This document shows, piece after piece, positions 10,006 through 19,199 of a DNA stretch of 41,794 nt. Source of the stretch: Bacteroidota bacterium (GTDB lineage Bacteria > Bacteroidota > Bacteroidia > Bacteroidales > DYOH01); the NCBI GenBank assembly GCA_020048155.1, contig JAIFMY010000013.1, forward strand, positions 1 to 41,794, in the 5' to 3' direction. Under the pieces are notes generated by a model. That model ran no database searches and was not told the origin of the DNA. It saw only the letters and a program-made list of their open reading frames with translations. Every line of letters starts with the position of its first letter. Position 1 is the first letter of the stretch. Made by a program: the position numbers and the translations under genes.

Positions 10006-10168
10006 GTTTCTTTTCTCCAAAGTTATGTATACCCTTCCTGCATATGCAAATAGTTTTCTTATTAGGTGAAGTTAGTTCGTAAGTATAGTTAATTTCTGAG
10101 GCAAAGGGTAATTTGGCTTTGAATATTTCGTTAATTTAGCCAGACATATTAAAACATACCAACTGCTT

Positions 10169-12814
10169 ATGCGGGTGATTTTTGCATTTTTATTCCTTGT
10201 AGCTCTGACTGTGTTTACAGCATGCAGTACCAAAAAGAATACATTGGTAAACCGTAGCTATCACAACCTTACGGCCAAATACAATATTTTTTTCAACGGC
10301 AACCAAAGCTACAAAGAAGCCATTCGAAAAATTGAAACAAACTGGCGCGATGATTATTCAGCCATTTTGCCCCTCACAAAATATGGCAATAAGGATTTGA
10401 ATAAGTCGGTAGACAATGAAATGGACGTGACTATCAAAAAATCTACAAAATTAATTAAAACCCATTCCATCACAGCCAAACCTAAAAAGTCGCCGGGTGT
10501 ACAAAGCAAAAGACAACAAGAATTTTATAAAAAAACCGATTATTGCAACTGGGTGGACAATAGTTACTTACTGATAGGTAAGGCCAATTTTATTAAATCA
10601 GAACTACCCATGGCCATAAGTACTTTCAACTTGGTGGTCGAAAAATATCCCAATGAACTTGAAAAATACGAAGCGCAGATTTGGCTCGTACGCAGCTATA
10701 TTGAATCTGGAAAATATGGAGATGCACGCGAACTCCTCACCCTGCTTGCTACCGACAAGAAGATGCCAGAAAAGACACTTCATGAAATACACCTACTGAA
10801 TGCCGATTTACTCATAAGAGAGAAAAAATATTCTGATGCCAAAGTACCTCTGCAAAAAGTGATTGAAAAAGAAAAGAAAAGAAAACTTAAACTGAGGTAT
10901 ATTTATATAATGGCTCAGTTGCACTTGGCTACTGGCAATCGCAATGAAGCATATGAATTGTTTAAGAATGTAGAGAAGCGAAACTCAGATTATAATATGG
11001 TTTTCAATGCGCGTATCAATCAGGCACTTGCGTTTAGTGGCGATGCAAGTATGCAAAATAGTATTCAGAAGCAACTCGATAAACTGCTGGCAGATGAGAA
11101 AAATGTGGATTTGAAAGATCAGATTTATTTTGCAAAAGCCAAGCTAGCCGAACAAAAATCAGATATGCCTCAAGCCATTGAACTTTACAAGCAAGCAGCC
11201 GGGGCTGCCAAGCCAGAATCGAATTATAAAGCACTGTCATATCTTGCTTTGGCCGACTACTATTTCAATCAGCGTATCTATATTTCTGCCGGAAATTATT
11301 ACGACAGTACTATGATGGTGCTTCCTAAAACTTATACAGAGTATAATGTTGTGGAAAACAAGGCTGCGGGATTGCTTACTCTTATTAAGAAATTGCAAAT
11401 CATAGAGAGAGAAGACAGTTTGAGGCGGGTTGCCAGAATGCCCGAATCTGAGCAAAATAAAATCATAGAAAAACTTATTCAAGAAGTTGTGCTACAAGAA
11501 CAGGCAGAACTACAAAAACAACAAAACCTCAATGCAAATAATTATTCCGGAAACGAAAACCGAATGGATCCTACCGGTGCAGGAAAATGGTATTTTTATA
11601 ATCCTACTACAGTGAGTTTTGGAATGGCCGAATTTAAAAAGAAATGGGGCGATAGGAAACTTGAAGACCACTGGCGACGCCGGAATAAAAATACAGTTTT
11701 GGCCGAAACCAACACCTCAGATGAAAATGAACAGGATGCCAAAAATGGCAATAGTAAATTTACAAACAAAGATAAAGGATATTATAAACTAAATTTACCG
11801 GTATCCGATTCTTCATTTATGGAATCTGAAAACAAATCTGCTACTGCGCTTTACGAAGCAGCTATGATTTACAAAGACCAGATAAAGTCGTACACAGATG
11901 CCATTAAACTTTTTGAAAAATTTGATAATAATTTCTCATCACACTCTCTGCATCCCGATGTGCTTTACCAATGGTACCTCACCTATAATCTCATGGGCAA
12001 CAGCGAATCTGCCAATCAGATACAGGACAGACTGGTGGACAAGTATCCGGACAGTCACTACGCCAAGTTGCTCACTAAGCCAGGCTATTTGAATGAATTG
12101 AAGGAAAATGAGCAGCAACTAGCCAATATGTATGAATTGGCATACCAACAAATGATAGCACAAAATTATTCTGAATCTCTAAGTATCATTAATCAGGTAA
12201 GGAATAAAACTAAGGGGCACAGGCTCGAACCCAAATACAAATTATTGGAAGCTTTATCATATGGTGGGGTAGGCAATGGAGTGAAATATGTGCAAAGCCT
12301 TGAACAAATAGTGATTGATTTTCCGCAAACACCTGAAAGCCAGAAAGCCATGGATATGCTAAGTGCGCTTCAAAATAGTGCGGCCAACAACACAAACGAG
12401 AGTAACAATCTAGTGCGCACACAAATGGCGAAGGCCGAAGAAATCTACAAATTAGAGATGGAAGCCCAACATTGGGTGGTTTTTCTTCCCAAAAATGAGA
12501 TGTTTGATGCCAATAAAGTACTTTTTCAGGCTGTAGTCTTTAATGCAAATAATTATACCGGACAAAACCTGGAAGTGATTTCGGAAGGAAAAGAACAGAA
12601 TGAGCAGTTTAAAGCAGTGGTAATAAAGAGCTTTCCTGATGGGGCTACTGCGCTCAAATATTACAACAAAATTATACTTGACGCTGAGATAAAAAGCATA
12701 AGCTCGTTGTTCAATTTAATAGTGGTATCACAAACCAATTATGCCAAACTTCCCAGCGACCCCGAACAGAATTTATACCGTATTTTCTTTGAAAAGTACT
12801 ATCTTCGGAAATAA
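10169..12814 (+). CDS. porW: T9SS-associated TPR lipoprotein, PorW/SprE-like
   Basis: An 881-aa predicted lipoprotein (signal peptide ending VFTAC, Cys19) with multiple TPR-like helical repeats from about 130 to 700. The segment CSTKKNTLVNRSYHNLTAKYNIFFNGNQSYK after the lipid cysteine is characteristic of PorW/SprE, a lipoprotein required for gliding and type IX secretion in Bacteroidetes. The C-terminal part (about 790-880) has a compact domain ending IFFEKYYLRK. Its position 24 bp upstream of a porX-like gene supports the assignment. It would be anchored to the periplasmic face of an envelope membrane. I am sure of the TPR lipoprotein call and fairly sure of the PorW call. Confidence 0.85.
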   Translation: MRVIFAFLFLVALTVFTACSTKKNTLVNRSYHNLTAKYNIFFNGNQSYKEAIRKIETNWRDDYSAILPLTKYGNKDLNKSVDNEMDVTIKKSTKLIKTHSITAKPKKSPGVQSKRQQEFYKKTDYCNWVDNSYLLIGKANFIKSELPMAISTFNLVVEKYPNELEKYEAQIWLVRSYIESGKYGDARELLTLLATDKKMPEKTLHEIHLLNADLLIREKKYSDAKVPLQKVIEKEKKRKLKLRYIYIMAQLHLATGNRNEAYELFKNVEKRNSDYNMVFNARINQALAFSGDASMQNSIQKQLDKLLADEKNVDLKDQIYFAKAKLAEQKSDMPQAIELYKQAAGAAKPESNYKALSYLALADYYFNQRIYISAGNYYDSTMMVLPKTYTEYNVVENKAAGLLTLIKKLQIIEREDSLRRVARMPESEQNKIIEKLIQEVVLQEQAELQKQQNLNANNYSGNENRMDPTGAGKWYFYNPTTVSFGMAEFKKKWGDRKLEDHWRRRNKNTVLAETNTSDENEQDAKNGNSKFTNKDKGYYKLNLPVSDSSFMESENKSATALYEAAMIYKDQIKSYTDAIKLFEKFDNNFSSHSLHPDVLYQWYLTYNLMGNSESANQIQDRLVDKYPDSHYAKLLTKPGYLNELKENEQQLANMYELAYQQMIAQNYSESLSIINQVRNKTKGHRLEPKYKLLEALSYGGVGNGVKYVQSLEQIVIDFPQTPESQKAMDMLSALQNSAANNTNESNNLVRTQMAKAEEIYKLEMEAQHWVVFLPKNEMFDANKVLFQAVVFNANNYTGQNLEVISEGKEQNEQFKAVVIKSFPDGATALKYYNKIILDAEIKSISSLFNLIVVSQTNYAKLPSDPEQNLYRIFFEKYYLRK

Positions 12815-12837
12815 TTTATGCCATAAAACAGGTACCG

Positions 12838-14397
12838 ATGAATAAAGTAAAAATACTCTGGGCCGATGATGAGATTGATTATCTGAAAATATCAATTCAC
12901 TTCTTGCAAGAGAAAGGTTATGAGGTAATAACTGCTAATAATGGGTATGATGCTGTTGAATTGTGTCAGCAGCATAATCTGGATATCGTTTTCTTGGATA
13001 TGAATATGCCAGGAATAAGTGGGCTGGAAACTTTATCTCGCATAAAATCTAAATATCCTAATCTTCCGGTAGTAATGATTACCAAAAGCGAAGAAGAAGA
13101 AATAATGGACGAGGCAGTAGGCCTGAAAATTGACGATTATCTGATTAAACCCGTAAAGCCCAATCAAATACTACTTTCGCTCAAAAAAAATGTGCACCAA
13201 CGTAATTTAGTTACTCAAAAAACAACTTCAGATTATCAGCGTGAGTTTAGCCAACTGAGCATGCTTATCAACGATGCACGAAGCTGGAATGAATGGACTG
13301 AAGTATACAGAAAGTTAGTATTCTGGGAATTGCAATTGCACCAATCTTCGGATCACACCATGGACGAAGTATTGTATATGCAAAAAAATGAAGCCAATGC
13401 GGCATACAGCAAATTTATAAATCGCAATTACCTTAACTGGTTCAACGATACCGAAAAAGATCGCCCGGTCACATCCCAGACTTTATTTCGGCAAAAACTT
13501 TTCCCTATGCTCGAAACCGGGAAAAAGGTGATTTTGATATTAATAGATAATTTGAGATATGACCAGTGGAAAATACTAGAACCACTTATTTCTGAGCATT
13601 TTACTGTACAAGAAGAAGCTTTGTATAGTGCCATTTTGCCTACAGTAACTCAATACGCTCGAAACGCAATGTTTTCCGGTCTCATGCCTTCAGAAATTGA
13701 AAAACTATACCCCAACTTGTGGCAAGAGGAAGACGATGAAGGAAGTAAGAACCAGTACGAGGAGGAATTGCTACTGAGGCAGATGCTCAGATTGGGAAAA
13801 AAAATACGCACCGGATATTTTAAGGTGAATACCAGCAAAGATGGCCGGCGCATTTCCGATCTCATTTCACATTTGAGCCAAAACGATTTCAGTGTCGTTA
13901 TCCATAATTTTATAGATATACTCTCGCATGCACGTACAGAGATGGATATGCTCAGGGAACTGGCTTCGGACGAGGCAGCATACCGTTCGCTCACACTCAC
14001 ATGGTATCAGCATTCGCCACTGAATGAACTCATGCAAGAACTTGCCTCCCGCGACACTACAGTTGTTATAACCACCGATCATGGTTCTATCCGTGTTGCA
14101 AATCCCATCAAGATAGTGGGTGATAAAACTACCAACAATAACCTTAGGTATAAGCAAGGGAAGAACCTGAACTATAATCCCAAGGAAGTATTCGAAATAA
14201 GTAAACCTGGCAAAGCCTTTCTGCCAAATGCCAACATAAGCAGCAGCTATGTTTTTGCCACCAATGCCGATTTTTTTGTATATCCCAACAATTACAATCA
14301 TTTTGTAAAATACTATAAAAACACGTTTCAGCATGGAGGTATATCGCTAGAAGAAATGATGATTCCGTTCGTTGTTTTGCAACCCCGTCACCAATGA
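12838..14397 (+). CDS. porX: PorX-like response regulator with PglZ phosphodiesterase-type domain
   Basis: A 519-aa protein. Residues 1-120 form a receiver domain with acidic pocket D10/D11, phospho-acceptor D54 (FLDMNMPG), T82 and K104. Residues about 220-515 form a PglZ domain of the alkaline-phosphatase superfamily: ILILIDNLRYDQW carries a metal-binding Asp (D237), T271 sits at the nucleophile position (TVTQYARNAMFSG), and TTDHGS gives D414/H415. This architecture is that of PorX, the response regulator that controls T9SS together with PorY. All key residues appear intact. It is soluble and lies between porW and tsaE in what looks like one transcript. No PorY histidine kinase is encoded in the window. 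Confidence 0.93.
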   Translation: MNKVKILWADDEIDYLKISIHFLQEKGYEVITANNGYDAVELCQQHNLDIVFLDMNMPGISGLETLSRIKSKYPNLPVVMITKSEEEEIMDEAVGLKIDDYLIKPVKPNQILLSLKKNVHQRNLVTQKTTSDYQREFSQLSMLINDARSWNEWTEVYRKLVFWELQLHQSSDHTMDEVLYMQKNEANAAYSKFINRNYLNWFNDTEKDRPVTSQTLFRQKLFPMLETGKKVILILIDNLRYDQWKILEPLISEHFTVQEEALYSAILPTVTQYARNAMFSGLMPSEIEKLYPNLWQEEDDEGSKNQYEEELLLRQMLRLGKKIRTGYFKVNTSKDGRRISDLISHLSQNDFSVVIHNFIDILSHARTEMDMLRELASDEAAYRSLTLTWYQHSPLNELMQELASRDTTVVITTDHGSIRVANPIKIVGDKTTNNNLRYKQGKNLNYNPKEVFEISKPGKAFLPNANISSSYVFATNADFFVYPNNYNHFVKYYKNTFQHGGISLEEMMIPFVVLQPRHQ

Positions 14398-14407
14398 TGA
14401 TTTCTTT

Positions 14408-14839
14408 ATGAGTGTATTTTTTGAAATAGAGAATGTAAATCAACTGAAAGAACCCGCAAAGTATATTGCAGAACTTACTCAAAGGTATCATGTATTCTCA
14501 TTTTACGGTGCTATGGGTGCAGGAAAAACAACATTTATAAAGGAAATTTGTATCGAATTGCAAATTGATGATTTGGTAAATAGTCCTACATTTGCAATTA
14601 TAAACCAGTATGTTTATCGACCAGGCAAATCCGTATATCATTTCGATTTTTACCGGATAAACAAACTGGAAGAGGTTTATGATATGGGCTACGAAGATTA
14701 TTTTTACAGCAACAATATCTGTTTCATTGAGTGGCCTGAAAAAATTGAAGAACTATTGCCTGAGGAAAACGTTTCAGTGCAGATAGAAGACATGGGTGGA
14801 AGCAAACGCAAAATAATTATTAACGTTCCAAAAATATAA
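14408..14839 (+). CDS. tsaE: tRNA threonylcarbamoyladenosine biosynthesis ATPase TsaE
   Basis: A 143-aa TsaE, the ATPase of the TsaB-TsaD-TsaE complex that makes t6A at position 37 of ANN-decoding tRNAs. Walker A is GAMGAGKT (34-41), followed by VNSPTFAIINQY, HFDFYRI and the IEWPEKI segment, all typical. I choose ATG at 14408 (MSVFFEIENV), 10 bp after the porX stop, over the ORF start at 14372 inside porX. Co-transcription with porX and the downstream dehydrogenase is likely from the spacing. Confidence 0.95.
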   Translation: MSVFFEIENVNQLKEPAKYIAELTQRYHVFSFYGAMGAGKTTFIKEICIELQIDDLVNSPTFAIINQYVYRPGKSVYHFDFYRINKLEEVYDMGYEDYFYSNNICFIEWPEKIEELLPEENVSVQIEDMGGSKRKIIINVPKI

Positions 14840-14844
14840 GTCAT

Positions 14845-16059
14845 ATGGATCTGCCGGGATTAAGCAGGGGAATTCAATTGTCTGAGGCATTCATACCCCA
14901 GGAGGAGATGCTTGAGCTATACAAAGGCCGCAAAAAACTCACCATAGGACTACCTCGCGAGATAGATTCAAATGAGATGAGAATACCTCTCACCCCAGAA
15001 GCTGTAGATACTTTGGTATCGGCGGGGCATGATATTTTTGTGGAATCAAAAGCTGGTGATGGAGCCAATTTTACTGATTTGCAATATAGCGAAGCCGGTG
15101 CCATTATTGTAAACAATCGGGAGCAGGTCATGAAATCGGAAATAGTACTCAAGGTAGCGCCTTATACAATGGATGATGTAAAGTACATGAATAGTTCACA
15201 ATCATTATTTTCAGCGCTTCATATTAGATCACAAAAGTCAGAAGTTTTGCATGCAATGATGGAAAAACGTGTTACTGCCATTGCTTTCGAAAATCTGATG
15301 CAAGATACAGACTATTATCCGGTAGTGCGCGCCATGAGCGAAATAGCCGGTACAGCTGCCATATTTATTGCTGCAGAACTACTTAGCAAAACCCACAAAG
15401 GAAAAGGTATTCTGTTGGGCGGGCTTACCGGGGTTACTCCCGCAGAGGTAGTCATTATTGGCGCAGGAAACGCCGGCGAGTTTGCTGCACGGGCAGCCTT
15501 AGGGGTGGGAGCTGCAGTGAAAGTTTTCGATTTCTCGGTTCAAAAACTCGACAAGTTGCAACGAAGTCTTGGACAGCGGTTGTATACTTCAGTGATGCAT
15601 CGCACCGTGCTCGATAAAGCACTCCACTCTGCCGATGTTGTGATTGGCGCTCTTCCTTATCATACCGACAATCGTTATGTGATCACTGAAGATATGGTAC
15701 ATGGTATAAAACGCGGAGCGGTGATTATTGATTTGAGCATCGATGGCAATCCGACCTTCGAAACATCCAGACCTACAACCAACGAGTCACCTACTTTCCT
15801 GGAACATGGTGTCATACACTATTGTGTTCCCAATCTGGCCTCACGATATTCCAAAACAGCATCCATAGCACTCAGCAATATTTTTACCCCTATCATTTTG
15901 CGTATAGCAGATGCAGGAAGCATACGCAAACTGCTAAAGTCCGACATGGGGCTGCGACGTGGCGTATATCTTTACAATGGTTTGCTTACCAATCACCAGC
16001 TAGGCGATATTATGGGCATACATGCCAAGAATATCGATTTACTCATGGCAGCATTCTAA
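14845..16059 (+). CDS. Alanine dehydrogenase-like NAD(P)-binding protein
   Basis: A 404-aa member of the alanine dehydrogenase / PntA family. The N-terminal catalytic domain has IGLPREIDSNEMRIPLTPEAV, the lysine region VLKVAPY and a His in SALHIRS, corresponding to the substrate Lys and His of Ald. The Rossmann domain has VVIIGAGNAGEFAARAALGVGA. The region that reads IDQGG in classical Ald reads IDGNPTFETSRPTT, and the NMPGAVPRTST-like loop reads NLASRYSKTAS. It may thus differ in substrate or activity. It has an N-terminal extension of about 30 residues. It starts 5 bp after tsaE, so it belongs to the porX-tsaE unit. It ends 1 bp before the convergent AlkD-like gene. Confidence 0.85.
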   Translation: MDLPGLSRGIQLSEAFIPQEEMLELYKGRKKLTIGLPREIDSNEMRIPLTPEAVDTLVSAGHDIFVESKAGDGANFTDLQYSEAGAIIVNNREQVMKSEIVLKVAPYTMDDVKYMNSSQSLFSALHIRSQKSEVLHAMMEKRVTAIAFENLMQDTDYYPVVRAMSEIAGTAAIFIAAELLSKTHKGKGILLGGLTGVTPAEVVIIGAGNAGEFAARAALGVGAAVKVFDFSVQKLDKLQRSLGQRLYTSVMHRTVLDKALHSADVVIGALPYHTDNRYVITEDMVHGIKRGAVIIDLSIDGNPTFETSRPTTNESPTFLEHGVIHYCVPNLASRYSKTASIALSNIFTPIILRIADAGSIRKLLKSDMGLRRGVYLYNGLLTNHQLGDIMGIHAKNIDLLMAAF

Positions 16060-16060
16060 A

Positions 16061-16795
16061 CTACAAGCATCGGGCATCTTTACGCTTTTTTGCATCTCTT
16101 CCTGAGAGAATAGTTTTGTTTATGTATTCCGGAGCATAAGGTACTTTGCAAGCTGTGCCTGCCATATCTACTTTTACCTTACCTATTATTTCCGAAAGAG
16201 TAATTATTTGCTGAGTAAATTCGGGCATATACACTGCAGCGCTAATCATGAAATTATTCATGGCATACTTTACCCGATTGGGCGAAAGATTTATAAAACC
16301 GGTAACTCTTGCTATCAGGCTGCTTATAAGCTCATTGTCTATTTGGTCGTTTTCAGTAATCATCACCAGAGAGGAGAGGGTAGACCAGCCACTCGAAGCT
16401 ATATTTTCTGAAGGGTCGTCTATCCATTTCATGGCCATCTCAAAACCATGCGGCGACATAGATGCTACCCAAGGAACAGTATACTCGCTCAGCCAAGACC
16501 AGTATGCAGCCACCACCCACTTCTGAAGTACGTCGGGAGTCATTTGCTTCGGATCGCACAGCAAGCCGGCCAGATACATGGCATCTGAGTTGCCAGTATC
16601 ATATAATTGCAACGCCAATGGGTGATCTATGCCCACACGTTTCACTATTTTTTTCAATATTTCGGCCCGTACACCAAAAAAAGGTTCGCGAGCACCATGT
16701 TTCATGAGCATTGCTTTGGCAGAGGGCACAGCATTTTGCTCGAGCTCTGCCATCATTTGCACTAGGGTAAAAGTTTCTTTGGTTTTTTGTGCCAT
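16061..16795 (-). CDS. AlkD-like HEAT-repeat protein (DNA alkylation repair family), possibly non-catalytic
   Basis: A 244-aa all-helical protein of the DNA alkylation repair (AlkD, PF08713) type: paired helices with GVRAEILKKIVKRVGIDHPLALQLYDTGNSDAMYLAGLL near the N-terminus. AlkD glycosylases excise N3/N7-alkylated purines without base flipping, using a Trp-Asp motif (NWDLVD) and a WxRR-like Arg. Here these positions read YWSWLSEYTVPW and NIASSGWSTLSS, so the acidic and Arg residues seem changed. Catalysis is therefore doubtful by my reading, without an alignment. The gene stands alone and converges on the alanine-dehydrogenase-like gene. Confidence 0.8.
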   Translation of the reverse strand: MAQKTKETFTLVQMMAELEQNAVPSAKAMLMKHGAREPFFGVRAEILKKIVKRVGIDHPLALQLYDTGNSDAMYLAGLLCDPKQMTPDVLQKWVVAAYWSWLSEYTVPWVASMSPHGFEMAMKWIDDPSENIASSGWSTLSSLVMITENDQIDNELISSLIARVTGFINLSPNRVKYAMNNFMISAAVYMPEFTQQIITLSEIIGKVKVDMAGTACKVPYAPEYINKTILSGRDAKKRKDARCL

Positions 16796-16883
16796 GTGAA
16801 ATAGGTGTTTATATATTCAGCATATAGTGCTACATAAATTTAGCGATATTTTGAATCCGGAGTAAACAGATTGAAATATTTCA

Positions 16884-16925
16884 TAAAAAAAAAGACATAC
16901 AAGTTGTTTTTAAACCCATATGTCT
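16884..16925 (-). terminator. Rho-independent terminator downstream of the lipoprotein gene
   Basis: On the minus strand AGACATA and TATGTCT pair around a loop of about 19 nt, followed by a run of nine T residues. It starts about 23 bp after the stop of the gene at 16948. Confidence 0.65.
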
Positions 16926-16947
16926 GAATTGAAAAATTTATAAAATA

Positions 16948-18153
16948 TTATTTTATGATTTCATCTCCATTTAACCTGAAGAGTACCATTCGGTCAAATC
17001 TACCGGCCACAAATGTGCGGGTAAGCACTACTATGCCCCCATCGGGAGTTTGTTGTATGTCTGCCAATATTGCCGGCATCGAACCGCCCAGATATTTGGT
17101 ATATACTAGTTTTGAAGTAGCCATATCATAAAAATACAGCATGGTCTGTTTGTTTTTGGAAGTAGTGGCAAATACAAGCAATTGTTTACCGCCAAGCGTC
17201 ATCACCATAGAACGGAAAGTACCATTTTGTTCTATTTCATGATCTATTGTGCCTTCCAAATTATCGGTATGACTTATGTTATTAGGCTGCAATTCAATGG
17301 CAGGATATATGTAGCTGTCTCCAAAACTGTAACGTGTGAGAGCAAAAGTGTTTCCGGTAAGGTGCATACAAGAACTTACAGCCCCATCATATCTGAATCC
17401 ATTGAGTACACCTTTGGCATTTCCGGCATTATCTGTAAAATTGAGTGAGAGTGAGTAGTTGGCAAAGCCATTCATAAAATAGTAACTTCCATCAGCGGTA
17501 CTTCCGGTAAAGAAGGGATACATATCGCCCGTTTTGGTTTGGTGATATACAATTTTTGCCTCTGTATCTTCAATCACCGGAAAACCTCGGCTCCATTGCA
17601 CATTGGTAGCATTGTTAATTTTGGATAAGTAAGTTGTACGGCTGAAACGCTCGTAGCTTTGCAACAAAAAACCACCATCGGGTGTGGCAGATGCCGCCAA
17701 AGGATAAGTAAATTGTGGAAATGCTTCAACCAAAGAAACGGTGGCAGCGTTCACATCAATACTCATCAGGTAGCTGCCCAGTGTAGTGGCATCCATGCAA
17801 AAAAAGTAATACTGATTGTTGATGGCCATTAGCTGTGGTACCGGATTGCGATATGGGTCGTCGGCCACTACTTTCCATTGCACTTCGCCCAGGGCATCGG
17901 TTTTTACCACCAGCACATTCCAGTATGCGTAGTTTCCGGCGGTATTGGCCAGGTAAGAAGCCAATATCAAGTAGCCACCATCGGGAGTAGTTTCAATATC
18001 CACTGGGTAGTACGACGCTGAGTAATTGTCGTCGTGGTATATGCGCATAAACTCTTTCTGCGGGGGAAGTTCTTCTTTGTCTATTTTGCACGAAACCATG
18101 GAAATAGATGGCAGTAAGAACATGATGAAATATAAAAAATAATTTATTTTCAT
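16948..18153 (-). CDS. Predicted lipoprotein with repeated TPDGG motifs (beta-propeller-like)
   Basis: A 401-aa lipoprotein: signal peptide with lipobox SMVSC (Cys22), then a beta-rich body. The motif TPDGG followed by hydrophobic strands occurs at least three times (TPDGGYLIL, TPDGGFLLQ, TPDGGIVVL), typical of propeller-type repeat proteins that are common in secreted Bacteroidetes proteins. I do not recognise a specific family or function. It starts 9 bp after the stop of the upstream outer-membrane protein gene, so the two form an operon and the products may interact at the outer membrane. Confidence 0.8.
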   Translation of the reverse strand: MKINYFLYFIMFLLPSISMVSCKIDKEELPPQKEFMRIYHDDNYSASYYPVDIETTPDGGYLILASYLANTAGNYAYWNVLVVKTDALGEVQWKVVADDPYRNPVPQLMAINNQYYFFCMDATTLGSYLMSIDVNAATVSLVEAFPQFTYPLAASATPDGGFLLQSYERFSRTTYLSKINNATNVQWSRGFPVIEDTEAKIVYHQTKTGDMYPFFTGSTADGSYYFMNGFANYSLSLNFTDNAGNAKGVLNGFRYDGAVSSCMHLTGNTFALTRYSFGDSYIYPAIELQPNNISHTDNLEGTIDHEIEQNGTFRSMVMTLGGKQLLVFATTSKNKQTMLYFYDMATSKLVYTKYLGGSMPAILADIQQTPDGGIVVLTRTFVAGRFDRMVLFRLNGDEIIK

Positions 18154-18162
18154 GAAAAATAT

Positions 18163-19002
18163 TTATTTACGCTCTGCACGGGCCTCGCACAGCATGGGTA
18201 TTACAATGATAAAATTGATTTGAAGATTGGAAAGACGAATATCGTCGGCAGTAGTGTATGTAGCTCCAATAACATCTTGGTTAGAAAACCTTTTTGAAGC
18301 ACTCACGGGGTTCATAAGGCTGCGTCTATAATTGGCTTCTATACCCAGATAAGTTCCGGATATATTATACATAAGCCCTCCACCAAACGAAAATCCATAG
18401 TGCCACTTGATAAAACTGCCGGGAGTAGCAATTTCGGAAGGTGCTATGCTCAGCTCCTGCTCGCCATCTATAGAAGCATCGGTAAAATGATAAGTGGTCG
18501 CTAACCATGCATTTCGGCGCTGGTTGTAATACATACCGCCTTGAACATAAGTTTTAAGCCTTTTTCCCGTAATAAGATAGCGGAGATTGAGTGGAATTTC
18601 GAGGTATAAGATTTTGTACTTATGCTCGTACTCAGCAGTAAATCGGCCTTCTGCCGCTTCCCATGTATATGTATTGCTGAATCCTAACTCATTAGTCAAG
18701 AAACCGGGGTGAACACCAATTTCAAATAAGTTTCCCAAACGGTAGTCTATCATCATTCCGAAGTGGGTTTGGGCGTTTTGCCTCAAAGACGCATATTCTT
18801 TTTCCTGTAAAGACGGGTTTTCTCCAACTGAACTAAATACACTGAATTCTTGCTTTATTGTAGGTGACGTAAAATTGACACCACCTTTAACCCCCAATGA
18901 AAAATTGAGAAACGACCATAATGGCTGTTTACTCTTGTACTGAGCCATGACAGGAAGGCTAAAGAAACAAAGCCAAGCCGCAAAAAGGAATATTTTTCTC
19001 AT
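18163..19002 (-). CDS. Outer-membrane beta-barrel protein (PorT/OMP_b-brl_2 type)
   Basis: A 279-aa protein with a signal peptide (cut after LPVMA) and a small-barrel pattern. FSLGVKGGVNFTSP early in the mature protein is the hallmark of the Bacteroidetes barrel family PF13568; LEIPLNLRYLITGKRLKTYVQGGMYYN and SFGGGLMYNISGTYLGIEANYRR are typical later strands. It sits upstream of, and probably in operon with, the lipoprotein gene. A TATCTTTC element on the minus strand (19045-19052) is a 7-of-8 match to a -7 box. The function of the barrel is unknown. Confidence 0.85.
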   Translation of the reverse strand: MRKIFLFAAWLCFFSLPVMAQYKSKQPLWSFLNFSLGVKGGVNFTSPTIKQEFSVFSSVGENPSLQEKEYASLRQNAQTHFGMMIDYRLGNLFEIGVHPGFLTNELGFSNTYTWEAAEGRFTAEYEHKYKILYLEIPLNLRYLITGKRLKTYVQGGMYYNQRRNAWLATTYHFTDASIDGEQELSIAPSEIATPGSFIKWHYGFSFGGGLMYNISGTYLGIEANYRRSLMNPVSASKRFSNQDVIGATYTTADDIRLSNLQINFIIVIPMLCEARAERK

Positions 19003-19199
19003 AACAATAAATTTTCAAGGTCTGGTTTTTGTCTGTGCTAAAATGAAAGATACGTATATAACGAAAATGTAGAAATATATGTATATCAGATTGCTCAAAA
19101 ATAGTTCAAATTTTGTATTCTAAAAGACCTGTTTATGAATTCAAATGATTAATTTTGAATTTCGTATAAAAGCACAAATTTTATCTCCCTGTATTTATA

